A stretch of 47,186 nt of DNA. Origin: an uncultured Acidimicrobiaceae bacterium (GTDB lineage: Bacteria; Actinomycetota; Acidimicrobiia; Acidimicrobiales; SZUA-35). The stretch is from assembly GCA_947259095.1 (NCBI GenBank), contig CAMYLA010000028.1:1-47186 (forward strand), given 5' to 3'. A model generated the notes under the pieces. That model was not told the DNA's origin. It was given only the letters and a program-made list of their open reading frames with translations, and made no database searches. How positions within the stretch are numbered: position 1 is the first letter of the stretch; each line of letters starts with the position of its first letter. A program made the position numbers and the translations under genes. Shown here piece after piece: positions 1 through 7,934 of this stretch.

Positions 1-218
1 GCAACGCCGCCACCGCCCGGGCCGCTCATCCCGTCGGCCACCACCAACAGCTGCGCCTTCAAACCCCCGTAGAGTTCGGTCTCGGCCTCGATCGGCAGGC
101 TCGAGGAATGCACGGTCATCGACTTGTTGAGGTCGGCCACCAGGAACTGATCCTGGTTGTCGCCACGTCGCCTGCCGATATCGCTGTAGCCGGCAGACAT
201 GGATTTGCTGATGAGCAT
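1..218 (-). CDS. PP2C-type Ser/Thr protein phosphatase, N-terminal part (runs off the left edge)
   Basis: The minus strand from 218 to base 1 reads as the start of a PP2C-family phosphatase. After a short lead it shows GRRRGDNQDQFLVADL, which fits the PP2C opening motif (R..NQD.F), and further on LLVVADGMSGPGGG, which fits the metal-binding VADGMGG motif; the Asp residues are those that bind Mn/Mg in this family. The ATG at 216-218 is preceded by GAAGGAAG at good ribosome-binding distance, which supports this start over the in-frame ATG at 198-200. Only about 72 codons lie in the window, so length and C-terminal domains are unknown. The gene is divergent from the hydrolase at 365. Family assignment is firm for so short a piece; the substrate is unknown. 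Confidence 0.75.
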   Translation of the reverse strand, partial: MLISKSMSAGYSDIGRRRGDNQDQFLVADLNKSMTVHSSSLPIEAETELYGGLKAQLLVVADGMSGPGGGGV

Positions 219-364
219 CGATCTTCCTTCGTCTCGATCCGGGCGCAACGTCGTGGGTCGAATACTAGGGTCGCAGACCGCATCAGGGTCCACCGTGGTC
301 CACGGGCGCAGCGCGCTGGAGGTCCGATCCGACACATTGCCCTCCGAGCGGCGATCCTGGGTGC
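219..364. promoter_or_regulatory. divergent intergenic region with a candidate -10 box for the PP2C gene
   Basis: This spacer separates the leftward PP2C gene from the rightward hydrolase gene. On the minus strand TAGTAT at 262-267 is a good -10 hexamer that would give a leader of roughly 35 nt carrying the GAAGGAAG ribosome-binding site. No convincing -35 is seen. The hydrolase start at 365 has no clear Shine-Dalgarno sequence. Confidence 0.35.
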
Positions 365-1114
365 ATGCCGACCCCGACCGAGCCGATCACCGTGCTGGCC
401 ATCCACGGCAATGGCGGTGGGGCCTTCCGGTTCTCCCTGGTACCCGAGCTGCCCGGCGGCCGGGTGACGCTCCAGCCGATGACGCTGCCCGGCTTCCAGG
501 GCCGACCGCTGCCCTCCGGACCGTTGAACCTGTCGACGTTCAGCGACGCGGTCCGCAAGGCGCTGGCCGGGATCGACGGCCGAAAGGTCTTGTTGGGGCA
601 CGGCATCGGCGGTTCGATTGCGCTCGACGTCGCGGCCGAGGACCCGACGGTTGCCGACGGCCTCATTCTGCTGTCCCCGGTCGGGGTGAAGCTCGACGAA
701 CGGCTCTTCCCCAGGATCATGTCGAACCCGATGGTCCGCAAGACGGCCAAGGCGATCATCAGCTCTTCGGTGATGCAGGTCACCGCCGGTCGGTTCCTCT
801 TCCCGGGTGCACCCCGGCCGTTCGCAAAACGATTCCTGGCCGAGTACCGCAATGCCGAAGCGTTCGAGATCATGTTCGATCTGCTCAATGCGGCCTGGTT
901 CGACGGCCTGCCGCCGGTGCAGCTGCCGGTGGCCATCGTCTGGGGCGAGAAGGACCGGGTGCTCGACGTCGGCCATGTCGAGTCCTACGAGCGGGCTCTT
1001 CGCGACACCCGACGGATCGTGCGCCCGGAGTGGGGCCACTACCCGATGATCGAGCAACCGGAGGACTTCGCGGCCGGCATCGCCGAGATCGCCTCCGACC
1101 TGGTGTCCCCATGA
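365..1114 (+). CDS. alpha/beta-hydrolase-fold protein with glycine at the nucleophile position
   Basis: The 249-aa protein has the layout of a small alpha/beta hydrolase: an oxyanion-loop HGNGGG at residues 14-19, a nucleophile-elbow segment LLGHGIGG around 77-83, a candidate acid in WGEKD (Asp197) and a candidate catalytic His in EWGHYP (His225). The elbow normally reads G-x-S-x-G; here the codon at residue 80 is ggc (Gly), so the Ser nucleophile is missing while acid and base remain. The protein may be a non-hydrolytic relative (binding protein, lyase-like or cofactor-free dioxygenase-like) or an inactivated enzyme. Its stop lies 7 nt before the GTG of the PEP-utilizing protein, so the two are probably co-transcribed. 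No signal peptide is seen. The fold is sure; function is unknown. Confidence 0.8.
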   Translation: MPTPTEPITVLAIHGNGGGAFRFSLVPELPGGRVTLQPMTLPGFQGRPLPSGPLNLSTFSDAVRKALAGIDGRKVLLGHGIGGSIALDVAAEDPTVADGLILLSPVGVKLDERLFPRIMSNPMVRKTAKAIISSSVMQVTAGRFLFPGAPRPFAKRFLAEYRNAEAFEIMFDLLNAAWFDGLPPVQLPVAIVWGEKDRVLDVGHVESYERALRDTRRIVRPEWGHYPMIEQPEDFAAGIAEIASDLVSP

Positions 1115-1121
1115 CCGGCTC

Positions 1122-3311
1122 GTGAGCAGGGCGACGCTCGGTGACGATTCGCTGCAGGCCCTCGGCGTCGGGCCCAAGGCGGCGCTGTTGGACCGGGCCT
1201 CGGCGGCAGGGCTGCCGGTGCCGAACGGCTTCGTGGTCCTGGACGGGACCGACCTCGATCCGGCCCGGCTCGACTCGGCCACGGCCGGCGCCGCCCATCC
1301 CGGGGCAGGTTGGCGTGCCGACCGATCGCCATGGGGGCGGCTGGTGGTGCGGTCGGCCTTCTCGACCGAGGACGGGGCCACCACCAGCATGGCCGGCCGT
1401 TTCCACACCGTCCTGGGGGTGGTTGCCGCCCCGGCCGCAGTGGCCGAAGCCATCGCCGAGGTCCGATCGTCGGCCGAGGTACTGACCGATGATGAACGGC
1501 ACCGGGCTCGGCTCGACGTCCTGGTGATGGAGCAGGTTCGGGCCACCACCGGCGGTGTGGCCTTCACCGAGCAGCAATTCGAAGACGATCTCGTCAACGC
1601 CACCTCCGGTCTGGCCGACGGGCTGATGAGCGGAACCGAAGCCGGTGAGCGACACCTCTTGGCGAAGTTGCGGCGCTGGGAACGCCCCGATCGATCGCTC
1701 GAAGGCTGGGCCAGTCGGTTGTCGAGTCTCCTGGCCGACTGTCGGCGGGTCTTCGGCGACGCCGATTGGGACATCGAATGGGCCGATGACGGCCAGACCT
1801 GCTGGCTGGTCCAGATTCGGCCGATCACCGCCCCACCCCGACGGAACGAGGCCTTCACCATCGCCAACCACAAGGAGATCCTCCCCGAGCTTCCCTCGAC
1901 CTTGATGACCTCGGTCATCGAAGCCGGGGCACCGGACCTGCTGCGATTCTGGTCGCAGGCCGATCCCAGCCTCCCGGTCCATCGGCCCTTCGTCGAGACC
2001 TTCCTCGGACGCCCCTACCTGAACCTCTCCATGCTCACCGATCTGATGCGGGCCCTCGGTCTGCCGACAAGGCTTGTCACCGACTCCTACGGCGGTCGGC
2101 CAGACGTCGACGTCGGGCTCCGTCCAAGCCGCCTGTTGGCCAAGGCGCCGACGCTGCTGCGTCTCGGTCGGTCGCAGATCGGTGCCTTCGGCACCGCCGA
2201 GCGAGCCGGTCGCCGGGTCGAGCACATCGAGCCGTCCGGACCCGGTTTCGAAGCGGCGCTCGATGCCCTCATCGACCAGTACGTGACGTTGGTGGCCGAG
2301 ATGAGCTCGTTGGCCGCATCGCTGGCCCCGCCCACCGCGGTGCTCAAGGCCCTCCGTGCCCTCGACCTGCACCTTGGCCGCCATCGGACCGCAGCCACCA
2401 TGATGCTCGATCGGCTCGGCCCGGTCCGGGCCGCCATCGACGACGGCCTCGGTCCTGGCGACGAGCGATATGACCGGGCGTGGGCGGCGTGGCTCGACCA
2501 CCACGGCCATCGCGGGGTGTTCGAGAGCGACATCGCCCGTCCCCGGTTCCGAGACGATCCCACCCCGATTCTCGCCGCCGCCCGCGGGCCCGAGCACCGG
2601 CCGACCACCGATGCGGGCAGCCGGCTGCGCCGATGGTTGACGACGCCTCTGTGGTTGGTGGTCAAGCGCTCGATCACCGCCAGGGAGAATCTGCGGGATC
2701 GTTCGATGCGAGGCTTTGCCGCCAGTCGGGACCGTCTGCGCCGGCTGGCTGCCGAAGCGGTCGACGCAGGCTCGCTCCCCGATGCGGATGCGGTGTGGGA
2801 TCTGACCAGGGACGAACTGGTTTCGATGGATCGGGGGACCCGCTTCTCCGCCGCCGACCTGGCCGAGCGCCGGGCCCGGCGGGCGACGCTGCTCGAGCGT
2901 CGGCTGCCAGACACCGTCCGACGTTTCGACGACCTCGATGCGGCGATCGGCGCCGAGGCGGCGTCGAACCGCTTCCACGGACTTGCTCTGACCAGGGGGA
3001 CGGTGCGCGGCCGAGCCCTTCGGGCGTCCGAACCGCCCTCCGCGCTGCCCGAAGGCTTCGAGAGAGACGCCACGATCCTGGTCGCTCGGAGTGTCGATGC
3101 CGGCTGGGTGCCGATCTTCAACCAGGTGGCCGGTGTTGCGGTTGAGATCGGCGGCGATCTCTCACATGGCTCCATCGTGCTTCGGGAGTTGGGGCTGCCG
3201 GCGGTGACGAATCTCGGCGAGGTCGGCGCTTCGATTCGGACCGGGGATCACGTCGAACTCCGGGCCGGGGCCGGAGTGCTCGAGCTCCTCGAAGGCGAGC
3301 CGGGTGAGTGA
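1122..3311 (+). CDS. PEP/pyruvate-dikinase-like protein (PPDK_N ATP-grasp plus PEP-utilizing mobile domain)
   Basis: The 729-aa protein starts at GTG 1122, 7 nt after the hydrolase stop. The N-terminal third matches the PPDK/PEP-synthase nucleotide-binding domain: a PVPNGFVV segment near residue 30, LVVRSAFSTEDG with SMAGRF around 75-95 (the RSS..ED...AG motif), TTGGVAFT, and DIEWADDG..WLVQIRPIT near 220-235. A long helical middle follows. The C-terminal mobile domain has GRALRA, ILVARSVDAGWVPIF and GGDLSHGSIVLREL, with His682 the likely phosphorylated residue. No PEP/pyruvate TIM-barrel domain is seen. This arrangement resembles rifampin phosphotransferase-type proteins, in which ATP is split and phosphate passed via the swivelling His to a small molecule; the acceptor here is unknown. 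Overlapping antisense frames are shadows. Confidence 0.8.
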   Translation: MSRATLGDDSLQALGVGPKAALLDRASAAGLPVPNGFVVLDGTDLDPARLDSATAGAAHPGAGWRADRSPWGRLVVRSAFSTEDGATTSMAGRFHTVLGVVAAPAAVAEAIAEVRSSAEVLTDDERHRARLDVLVMEQVRATTGGVAFTEQQFEDDLVNATSGLADGLMSGTEAGERHLLAKLRRWERPDRSLEGWASRLSSLLADCRRVFGDADWDIEWADDGQTCWLVQIRPITAPPRRNEAFTIANHKEILPELPSTLMTSVIEAGAPDLLRFWSQADPSLPVHRPFVETFLGRPYLNLSMLTDLMRALGLPTRLVTDSYGGRPDVDVGLRPSRLLAKAPTLLRLGRSQIGAFGTAERAGRRVEHIEPSGPGFEAALDALIDQYVTLVAEMSSLAASLAPPTAVLKALRALDLHLGRHRTAATMMLDRLGPVRAAIDDGLGPGDERYDRAWAAWLDHHGHRGVFESDIARPRFRDDPTPILAAARGPEHRPTTDAGSRLRRWLTTPLWLVVKRSITARENLRDRSMRGFAASRDRLRRLAAEAVDAGSLPDADAVWDLTRDELVSMDRGTRFSAADLAERRARRATLLERRLPDTVRRFDDLDAAIGAEAASNRFHGLALTRGTVRGRALRASEPPSALPEGFERDATILVARSVDAGWVPIFNQVAGVAVEIGGDLSHGSIVLRELGLPAVTNLGEVGASIRTGDHVELRAGAGVLELLEGEPGE

Positions 3312-3390
3312 GGACTCTTGGCGGCGTGTCGGACCTCATCGAGACCCGGAGATCGTTGGCCCAAGACCGTTGGCGGGCCCCTCGCTGCGA

Positions 3391-3912
3391 TCAGCCTCCG
3401 GCCATGGCCGCGGTGCGGATCGTCTCCTGCGACCGCTCGGCCTCGTTACTGACGGCACCGCGGTCGAGGATCGAGCAATGCCAGCGAGCTTCCTTCCAGC
3501 CGTCGTCGGTGTTCTTCCAGACGATGGTTGCGATGCAGTCGAACCAGGCCGAGAGACTCGGTCCCTCCACGGTCTGGCGGAACTCCACCACCGAGTAGCC
3601 CAGTTCGCTGGTCTTGAGCGACCGGTAGGCGTCGATCTCTACGTCGATCGAGGCGTCGAGGGCATCGAGCATCAGGAAGTAGCGGCGGAACCAGGGCTCC
3701 CAGACCGGCTCGGTCCTAGCCAGAGCGGTCCGGGCCTCGGGGTCGACGTCGATGATGGCGAAGTCCTCGTCACCGATGCCGAGCAGAGCATCCAGATCGC
3801 GGTCGACGACCGCCTGGAGCAGGATCAGGGTTTCCTCGACGAAGTCCTCGCCGGCAAAACGGGTGGCAGCGGTCCGCAATGATGGGGACAAGCTTGCTGT
3901 CTGAATTACCAT
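3391..3912 (-). CDS. NTF2-like (SnoaL-type) protein, copy A
   Basis: A protein of 173 aa if started at the ATG at 3910-3912, chosen because GGGAAGGAG lies just upstream; an in-frame start 11 codons earlier has no such support. It is predicted alpha+beta with the pattern of NTF2/SnoaL-like proteins: an N-terminal helix pair (LILLQAVVDRDLDALLGI), then strands DFAIIDVDP, YSVVEFRQTVE, SAWFDCIATIVWK and WKEARWHCSIL. It is clearly paralogous to the next upstream gene, sharing D-D/E-DF-IVD, VLEFRQ, FDC-TTIVWK and W-EARWH-S-L blocks. Such domains form cone-shaped dimers and may be enzymes or binding proteins. The Trp-Arg-rich last strand is conserved in both copies and may line the pocket. Function is unknown. 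Confidence 0.7.
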   Translation of the reverse strand: MVIQTASLSPSLRTAATRFAGEDFVEETLILLQAVVDRDLDALLGIGDEDFAIIDVDPEARTALARTEPVWEPWFRRYFLMLDALDASIDVEIDAYRSLKTSELGYSVVEFRQTVEGPSLSAWFDCIATIVWKNTDDGWKEARWHCSILDRGAVSNEAERSQETIRTAAMAGG

Positions 3913-3979
3913 GTCTTTCTCCTTCCCGTTCCGCCCGGCGTTCAAACCAACGGTTGGCTCCCGCCGCCGACAACTGCGC

Positions 3980-4444
3980 TCAGGTGGCCACCATCTCCGG
4001 GGGCACGTCGCTCGACAACACCGATCCGTGCCAGCGGGCCTCCCGCCAGCCGCCCTCGACCGATTTCCACACGATGGTGGTCATACAATCGAAGCTGGCC
4101 GTCAGCTCACCGACGGACAGGCTCTGCCGGAATTCGAGAACCGAGAATCCCATCTCGGCGGTCTCGACGGCGTCGTAGGCCAGGATCTGACTGTCGGTGG
4201 CGGCGTTCATGGTGTCGAGCTGGGCGAAGAGGTTGTGGAACCACTGCTCCCACTCAGCCCGGCTGCGGATGGCGACATTGGTGCCGTCGGGGGCGATGTC
4301 GACGATGCCGAAGTCGTCATCGCAGAGGCCGGCCAGGGTGTCGAAGTCGTGGTCCCGTACCGATCGAAGGAGCTGGACGGTCTCGCCGAAGAACGGCTTG
4401 TCCTCGAACTCGGGGTGCGGTAGCTCCAGCGGCGATGTGGTCAT
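3980..4444 (-). CDS. NTF2-like (SnoaL-type) protein, copy B
   Basis: The 154-aa protein starts at the ATG at 4442-4444, preceded by GAGGAGGGC; longer in-frame readings upstream have no support. It lies 67 nt before copy A on the same strand and is its paralogue: both have the DDDFGIVDI/DEDFAIIDV strand, a W--WF segment, an LD-(M/L)-A helix, GFSVLEFRQ/GYSVVEFRQ, ASFDCMTTIVWK/AWFDCIATIVWK and WREARWHGSVL/WKEARWHCSIL. The copies differ most at the termini. A tandem duplication followed by divergence is the simplest reading, and a heterodimer is possible because NTF2-like domains usually dimerise. No catalytic residue can be named from sequence alone. Confidence 0.75.
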   Translation of the reverse strand: MTTSPLELPHPEFEDKPFFGETVQLLRSVRDHDFDTLAGLCDDDFGIVDIAPDGTNVAIRSRAEWEQWFHNLFAQLDTMNAATDSQILAYDAVETAEMGFSVLEFRQSLSVGELTASFDCMTTIVWKSVEGGWREARWHGSVLSSDVPPEMVAT

Positions 4445-4667
4445 GAGGTGCCCTCCTCGGGCTGTCGGATGGGATGCCGCGCCGGCTCGAACGGGCGCTG
4501 ACCGGCCGATCGTTGGTTTGGTCGGTCCTGTTCTCCTTCGTTGCCGGCCCTGCGCCGGTTGCAGTTGCCTGCAGGTTCGGCCCGGCCCGGGACGAAGGGC
4601 TACCGGGGCTCGATCTGGGCCAAGAAGGGTCGGCAGGTCCTCGCCCGGGCCGGGCAACCGCCGGCTG

Positions 4668-5201
4668 TCAGCTTGAAGAATGGGCCTGGTGGAGCTCCGG
4701 TGGCCAGTATCGGACCGGCTCGATCCCGTCGGCCTCGACCAACTCGGTTGCCACTCGCTGGTAGTCGTAGCAGTTGAGCTCGTACTGGTTGCCCCAGGGG
4801 TCGACAAGGTCGAACGCCCAGCACAGGTCGAAGTCGACGAGGTCGTTCGGCGCCAGCGGCCGCCCCGCAGGGCTGTTGATCTCTCCCGGGAGCGAGCGGG
4901 TGAAGGCGATGAATGTCTCGGTGTCCACGCTGAAGGCCACCCCGGTCTGCTGGGGAATCATCGGGTGCCCGTCGCCGGCTTCGAACAGAGCCAGCATCGT
5001 CTGGCCACCATCGGCGGAGATCTGCAGCGGGCCGCCGTCGAAACCGGTGGCCCAGAACTCGTACGCCTCGACCGGCTCGAACCCGAGGTGCTTCGAGTAC
5101 CACGCCGCAGCCTCGGCCCTGTCCGGCACCCGTATGTGCACATGGTCGAGCTTGCCCATCTTGAATTGCGCTGCACCCATCACCCCATCGTAGAGCAGCA
5201 C
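4668..5201 (-). CDS. VOC/glyoxalase-superfamily protein
   Basis: The protein contains KLDHVHIRVPDRAEAAAWYSKHLGFEPV at its N-terminus, the classic first beta-alpha-beta-beta-beta half of the vicinal-oxygen-chelate fold with a candidate metal-ligand His, and a second half ending FDLVDPWGNQYELNCYDY, which fits the DPdGN..E motif with Glu as the last metal ligand. It may thus act on a small carbonyl, aromatic or epoxide substrate. Start choice is open: GTG at 5201 follows CCAGGAG, ATG at 5180 follows a weaker GGGG, and the domain itself begins near the ATG at 5159. It is transcribed in the same direction as the NTF2-like pair but separated from them by about 220 bp without a gene. The specific reaction is unknown. 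Confidence 0.75.
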   Translation of the reverse strand: MLLYDGVMGAAQFKMGKLDHVHIRVPDRAEAAAWYSKHLGFEPVEAYEFWATGFDGGPLQISADGGQTMLALFEAGDGHPMIPQQTGVAFSVDTETFIAFTRSLPGEINSPAGRPLAPNDLVDFDLCWAFDLVDPWGNQYELNCYDYQRVATELVEADGIEPVRYWPPELHQAHSSS

Positions 5202-5309
5202 GAGCTCCTGGAGAGCTCGTCAACCGGGCGGCGGTCCAGACGACGCCACCGGTACCGACGACAGGGCGCCGAGGGTTTCAGGGCCGGCGCCGCTGGTGTC
5301 GGCCGGCCA

Positions 5310-5315
5310 TACACT
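5310..5315 (+). promoter_or_regulatory. candidate -10 box for the DoxX-like gene at 5325
   Basis: TACACT ends 9 nt before the ATG at 5325, which would place the transcript start within a few bases of the start codon. There is no ribosome-binding site in the gap, so a leaderless or near-leaderless mRNA is likely. Confidence 0.4.
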
Positions 5316-5324
5316 GGCAGCCAC

Positions 5325-5660
5325 ATGTTCCAGCTGGCCCTCACTCTCATCTCAGCGGGAGCGTTCCTCTTCTACGGATACGAGACCCTGTTCAAGATTC
5401 CGCCGAGAGGAGAATACGAGCGCTACGGGATGTCTCGCTTGCGGGTCTTTGTCGGCAGCATGCAGCTGATCGGAGCGCTGGGGCTCCTACTCGGGCTGCA
5501 ATTTGCGCCGATCGGAGCAGTGGCGGCCGGTGGTTTGATGGTGATGATGTTGCTCGGCCTGCTGGTGCGGTACCGGATCCATGATGCGCCGCGACTGATG
5601 GTGCCGGCGGCGTCGCTTGCCACGGTCAACGGTCTGCTGCTCGCCCTCTACATTCTGTGA
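5325..5660 (+). CDS. DoxX-like four-helix membrane protein A
   Basis: The 111-aa protein is mostly membrane: helices at about residues 2-18, 42-60, 64-82 and 93-110, with a hydrophilic loop FKIPPRGEYERYGMSRLR after the first. The size and the placement of helix 1, an R/E-Y-rich loop and a G-rich helix pair fit the DoxX/DoxX-like family (small quinone- or thiosulfate-oxidation-related or envelope redox proteins in the few studied cases). The start was set at the ATG at 5325; in-frame extensions overlap the antisense VOC gene and look non-coding. It is convergent with the second DoxX-like gene, whose stop is 40 bp away. Specific function is unknown. Confidence 0.7.
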   Translation: MFQLALTLISAGAFLFYGYETLFKIPPRGEYERYGMSRLRVFVGSMQLIGALGLLLGLQFAPIGAVAAGGLMVMMLLGLLVRYRIHDAPRLMVPAASLATVNGLLLALYIL

Positions 5661-5700
5661 TCGGATCGGCCGATCCGGTTGAGCCGGCCGGGTACCGACC

Positions 5701-6081
5701 TCAGTCGCTCTGACTGCCACTGGCGATTGCCGCCACCGCAGCGCCGGTGAAGACCGACATGGCCGGCAGGGCACGCTTCACCGGGTCTTTGACCTTGAAG
5801 TGCATGCCGATCGCCCCGAGCATCAATGCGGCCAAGCCCGTCGACGCCGGGCGCGTCAGCTTCGGAAAGAAGAGGCCGAGCAGCATGAGGCCCGCCAAGC
5901 CGACCTTCGCTGCGCCCACCGCGTACATGGTTCGCTCGGAGAGCCCGTATTCCTCGAACTCCTCCCGCATGTTGGTGGCGTCACCACCCCGGTAGCCGGT
6001 GTCCTTGTTGAATCTGTTGAACCACACGTTGAAGATCCAAAGTGCGGCCAGAGTTTGTGCGATTTTGCCGATGATGTTCAT
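5701..6081 (-). CDS. DoxX-like membrane protein B
   Basis: The 126-aa protein begins MNIIGKIAQTL at ATG 6079-6081 and has about four membrane helices (residues 3-20, 50-70, 74-92 and 105-120). After helix 1 a hydrophilic segment carries NMREEFEEYGLSERTMY, the same kind of E-x-x-x-Y-G loop seen in the neighbouring DoxX-like protein (GEYERYGMSRLR). The two therefore look like distant paralogues facing each other. Longer in-frame readings upstream look non-coding. No clear ribosome-binding site precedes the ATG, so the start is less sure than the reading frame. Function is unknown. Confidence 0.65.
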   Translation of the reverse strand: MNIIGKIAQTLAALWIFNVWFNRFNKDTGYRGGDATNMREEFEEYGLSERTMYAVGAAKVGLAGLMLLGLFFPKLTRPASTGLAALMLGAIGMHFKVKDPVKRALPAMSVFTGAAVAAIASGSQSD

Positions 6082-6362
6082 GAGCAGCCAGTCGTTCAGG
6101 TTCCTGCAAGTCTGTGACGGTTCCAGGATAGCTTCCCTGGATCCTGCGCCGCGCACCATAGGTTGTGGCGGTTCGTTTCGGTCCATCGGCCCGGGCATCG
6201 TCGAGGGCCCCAGACCCTGAAGCAGCATCCGGGTCGAAGCTGACCACCCGGTCGGTGCCTGCTCGACGCAGCCACACGGTCCATGTTTCGTCTGCCGCAT
6301 CGGAGGGCATGTACAAACCGAGCCTTCGAGCTCCAGACCAGTCGCCAAACCAAGGAGCACTC

Positions 6363-6602
6363 ATGCTACCGACCGACCAGCGGACCGAAGCCGGCCCCCG
6401 CCAAATCATCCCCTTCCACAAGATCAAGGCGCTCTTCCTGCTGGCCGCCTTCGCCTCCCTTGCCCTCTCGGTCACCCTCTGGTTCACCGGGGCCAGGGAA
6501 GAAGGCCTCTTCGTCGGAATATGGGTCCCGGCCATCCACTCCCTCGGCACCCTGATCCTCACCGGCGAACGTGAGAACCTCGATGGCGGTACGCAGTCAT
6601 GA
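6363..6602 (+). CDS. small two-helix membrane protein
   Basis: The 79-aa ORF starts at ATG 6363 with CCAAGGAGCACTC in front, a very good ribosome-binding site. Residues about 24-42 and 48-66 form two hydrophobic helices (LFLLAAFASLALSVTLWF and LFVGIWVPAIHSLGTLIL) with basic flanks. The stop overlaps the start of the next gene in ATGA, so the two are translationally coupled. No family is recognised. The strong ribosome-binding site, coupling and codon usage make a real gene likely; the function is unknown. Confidence 0.65.
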   Translation: MLPTDQRTEAGPRQIIPFHKIKALFLLAAFASLALSVTLWFTGAREEGLFVGIWVPAIHSLGTLILTGERENLDGGTQS

Positions 6603-6829
6603 GTTCCACCACGCTCATCCTCATCGCCGGGTGTACGGTCTTTGCCGTCACCACCCTGGCTGCGCTCTGGACCGGCTACCTCCTCATGCAGGCACGCTGG
6701 GTGGCGGAGAACTCCGATCTGACCTCCAAAGACGATGACATACACCCCCTCTTCAACTCGACGTACCCCGAACAACGTGACCTACCAGAGCCGGGCGACC
6801 CGGAGAACCAGGCCCCGGTCACACCGTGA
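6599..6829 (+). CDS. small single-helix membrane protein, coupled to the previous gene
   Basis: The 76-aa ORF begins inside the stop codon of the preceding gene (ATGA, 6599-6602). Residues about 5-30 form one hydrophobic helix (TLILIAGCTVFAVTTLAALW); the rest is a polar, acidic, proline-rich tail with DDDIHPLFNS and PEPGDPENQ. The pair looks like two subunits of one small membrane complex, with this one giving a soluble tail. No known family is recognised. It is convergent with the MscS gene, 88 bp away. Confidence 0.6.
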   Translation: MSSTTLILIAGCTVFAVTTLAALWTGYLLMQARWVAENSDLTSKDDDIHPLFNSTYPEQRDLPEPGDPENQAPVTP

Positions 6830-6917
6830 GCCGTTGATCGCCCTTGATCGCCGCTGACTGCGGTGCACTACGGGATCTTCTCCCGCGGCCTACCCGACGA
6901 CTATGGAGTGAACGATC

Positions 6918-7760
6918 TCAAACCGTCGATTCGGAGTCCGGGACCTGCGGATGCATCGAGAGATTGGCAGTGTGACCCACCGAAATGCCCTCCTCTTCCA
7001 GTGCGTTGACCAGAGCTGTCAGCAGGCGTGATTGGTAGAGAGGCTCGGTTGCACGGTTGGAGATCCAGGCGTAGGCCCGATAGATCACCGCCTCGCCCGC
7101 CACCTCATCGAAGCAGAGGAACGACTTGCGGCCGGGCACCGGCCAATCCAAATCGGCCAGCACCTTGTTCATGATGTTGGTCGCCACCGCCCGATCCGGA
7201 TTGTGATCGAGCGGAACCTCGACCGAGATCCGGTAGCCACCCATCCGGGAGTGGTTGAGCATCTTCTGGTCGGACATCGAGGCGTTGGGGATCCACGCCG
7301 TCGTCCCGTCGGGGAGGGCCAGTTCGGTACGCAGCAACGAGCGTGAGACGACGGTTCCGAACACCTCCTCGACCTCGATCACATCGCCGACGTTGTACAT
7401 GTCATCGAGGGTGGTGACGACGCCGGCGACCATGTTCTGTCCCAGCGGGGTGAAGACAACCGCACCGGTGAAGCCGATCGTGGTCAGAAGCGCAGCCATG
7501 CCGGTGATGTCGAGGCCGGCCGCCTCCAGTCCGGCCGCCACAACGAGGATGCGAACGACCTTCGGGGCGAAGAAGTCGAGTTGACGTCGGGTGCGGACGT
7601 CGTCGACCCGGCGAATCGATCGCTTGATCAACCGGGCTGCGATCATCGACAGGATCGACAGACCGAACACCCGGACCACGACCGGGCCGCCGGCGTACAG
7701 CACCGTGTAGGCGTCAACGTCTAACCCAACGGTCTGTTGAAAAATGTTTGTGTCAGCCAA
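6918..7760 (-). CDS. MscS-family mechanosensitive ion channel
   Basis: The 280-aa protein has two or three N-terminal membrane helices followed by the MscS signature: a pore-lining helix region with GMAALLTTIGFTGAVVFTPLGQNMVAGV and the beta-domain beginning YNVGDVIEVEEVFGTVV, then LPDGTTAWIPNASMSD (the IPN motif) and a C-terminal alpha/beta domain. It should act as a stretch-gated channel in the cytoplasmic membrane. The start is TTG at 7758-7760 with GCGAGGTAG just upstream. A good sigma-70-type promoter lies about 95 bp upstream. It is a short MscS form compared with multi-helix homologues. The family call is secure; whether it protects against osmotic downshock is inferred. Confidence 0.88.
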   Translation of the reverse strand: MADTNIFQQTVGLDVDAYTVLYAGGPVVVRVFGLSILSMIAARLIKRSIRRVDDVRTRRQLDFFAPKVVRILVVAAGLEAAGLDITGMAALLTTIGFTGAVVFTPLGQNMVAGVVTTLDDMYNVGDVIEVEEVFGTVVSRSLLRTELALPDGTTAWIPNASMSDQKMLNHSRMGGYRISVEVPLDHNPDRAVATNIMNKVLADLDWPVPGRKSFLCFDEVAGEAVIYRAYAWISNRATEPLYQSRLLTALVNALEEEGISVGHTANLSMHPQVPDSESTV

Positions 7761-7852
7761 CTACCTCGCTCCAAGTCCATGTGGATTTGAACCGCTCGGC
7801 TCCGGTTCCCGCCAGAGAGGGACGGAGTCTGAAGCCCTGTCCCTGGTGTCGC

Positions 7853-7881
7853 ATCGTACGAATGTGACGCTTGTAATGCAA
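7853..7881 (-). promoter_or_regulatory. sigma-70-type promoter for the MscS gene
   Basis: Read on the minus strand: -35 TTGCAT (7876-7881), a 17-bp spacer, and -10 TACGAT (7853-7858). Spacing and hexamers both fit a housekeeping promoter and give a leader of about 85 nt to the TTG start at 7760. Confidence 0.6.
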
Positions 7882-7934
7882 CTGTAAACTCAGATAACCC
7901 CAAACTGGGGGACCCCGGGCAGGTTCCGGTTACG

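Noticed and set aside
116..2978. Long minus-strand open frames of about 600 and 697 codons opposite the hydrolase and PPDK-like genes
   Set aside because: They are rich in Arg, Gly, Pro and Gln with no domain pattern, and the plus-strand proteins have clear family motifs. High GC content keeps antisense frames open.
4445..4667. Possible small gene between the NTF2-like pair and the VOC gene
   Set aside because: Open frames here have no ribosome-binding site, no third-position bias in one frame and no recognisable sequence.
6082..6362. Possible minus-strand gene tail (reading MPSDAADETWTVWLRRAG and following) upstream of the DoxX-like B gene
   Set aside because: The reading is short, has no start signal and matches no family I know; it could be another remnant, but the evidence is too thin to annotate.
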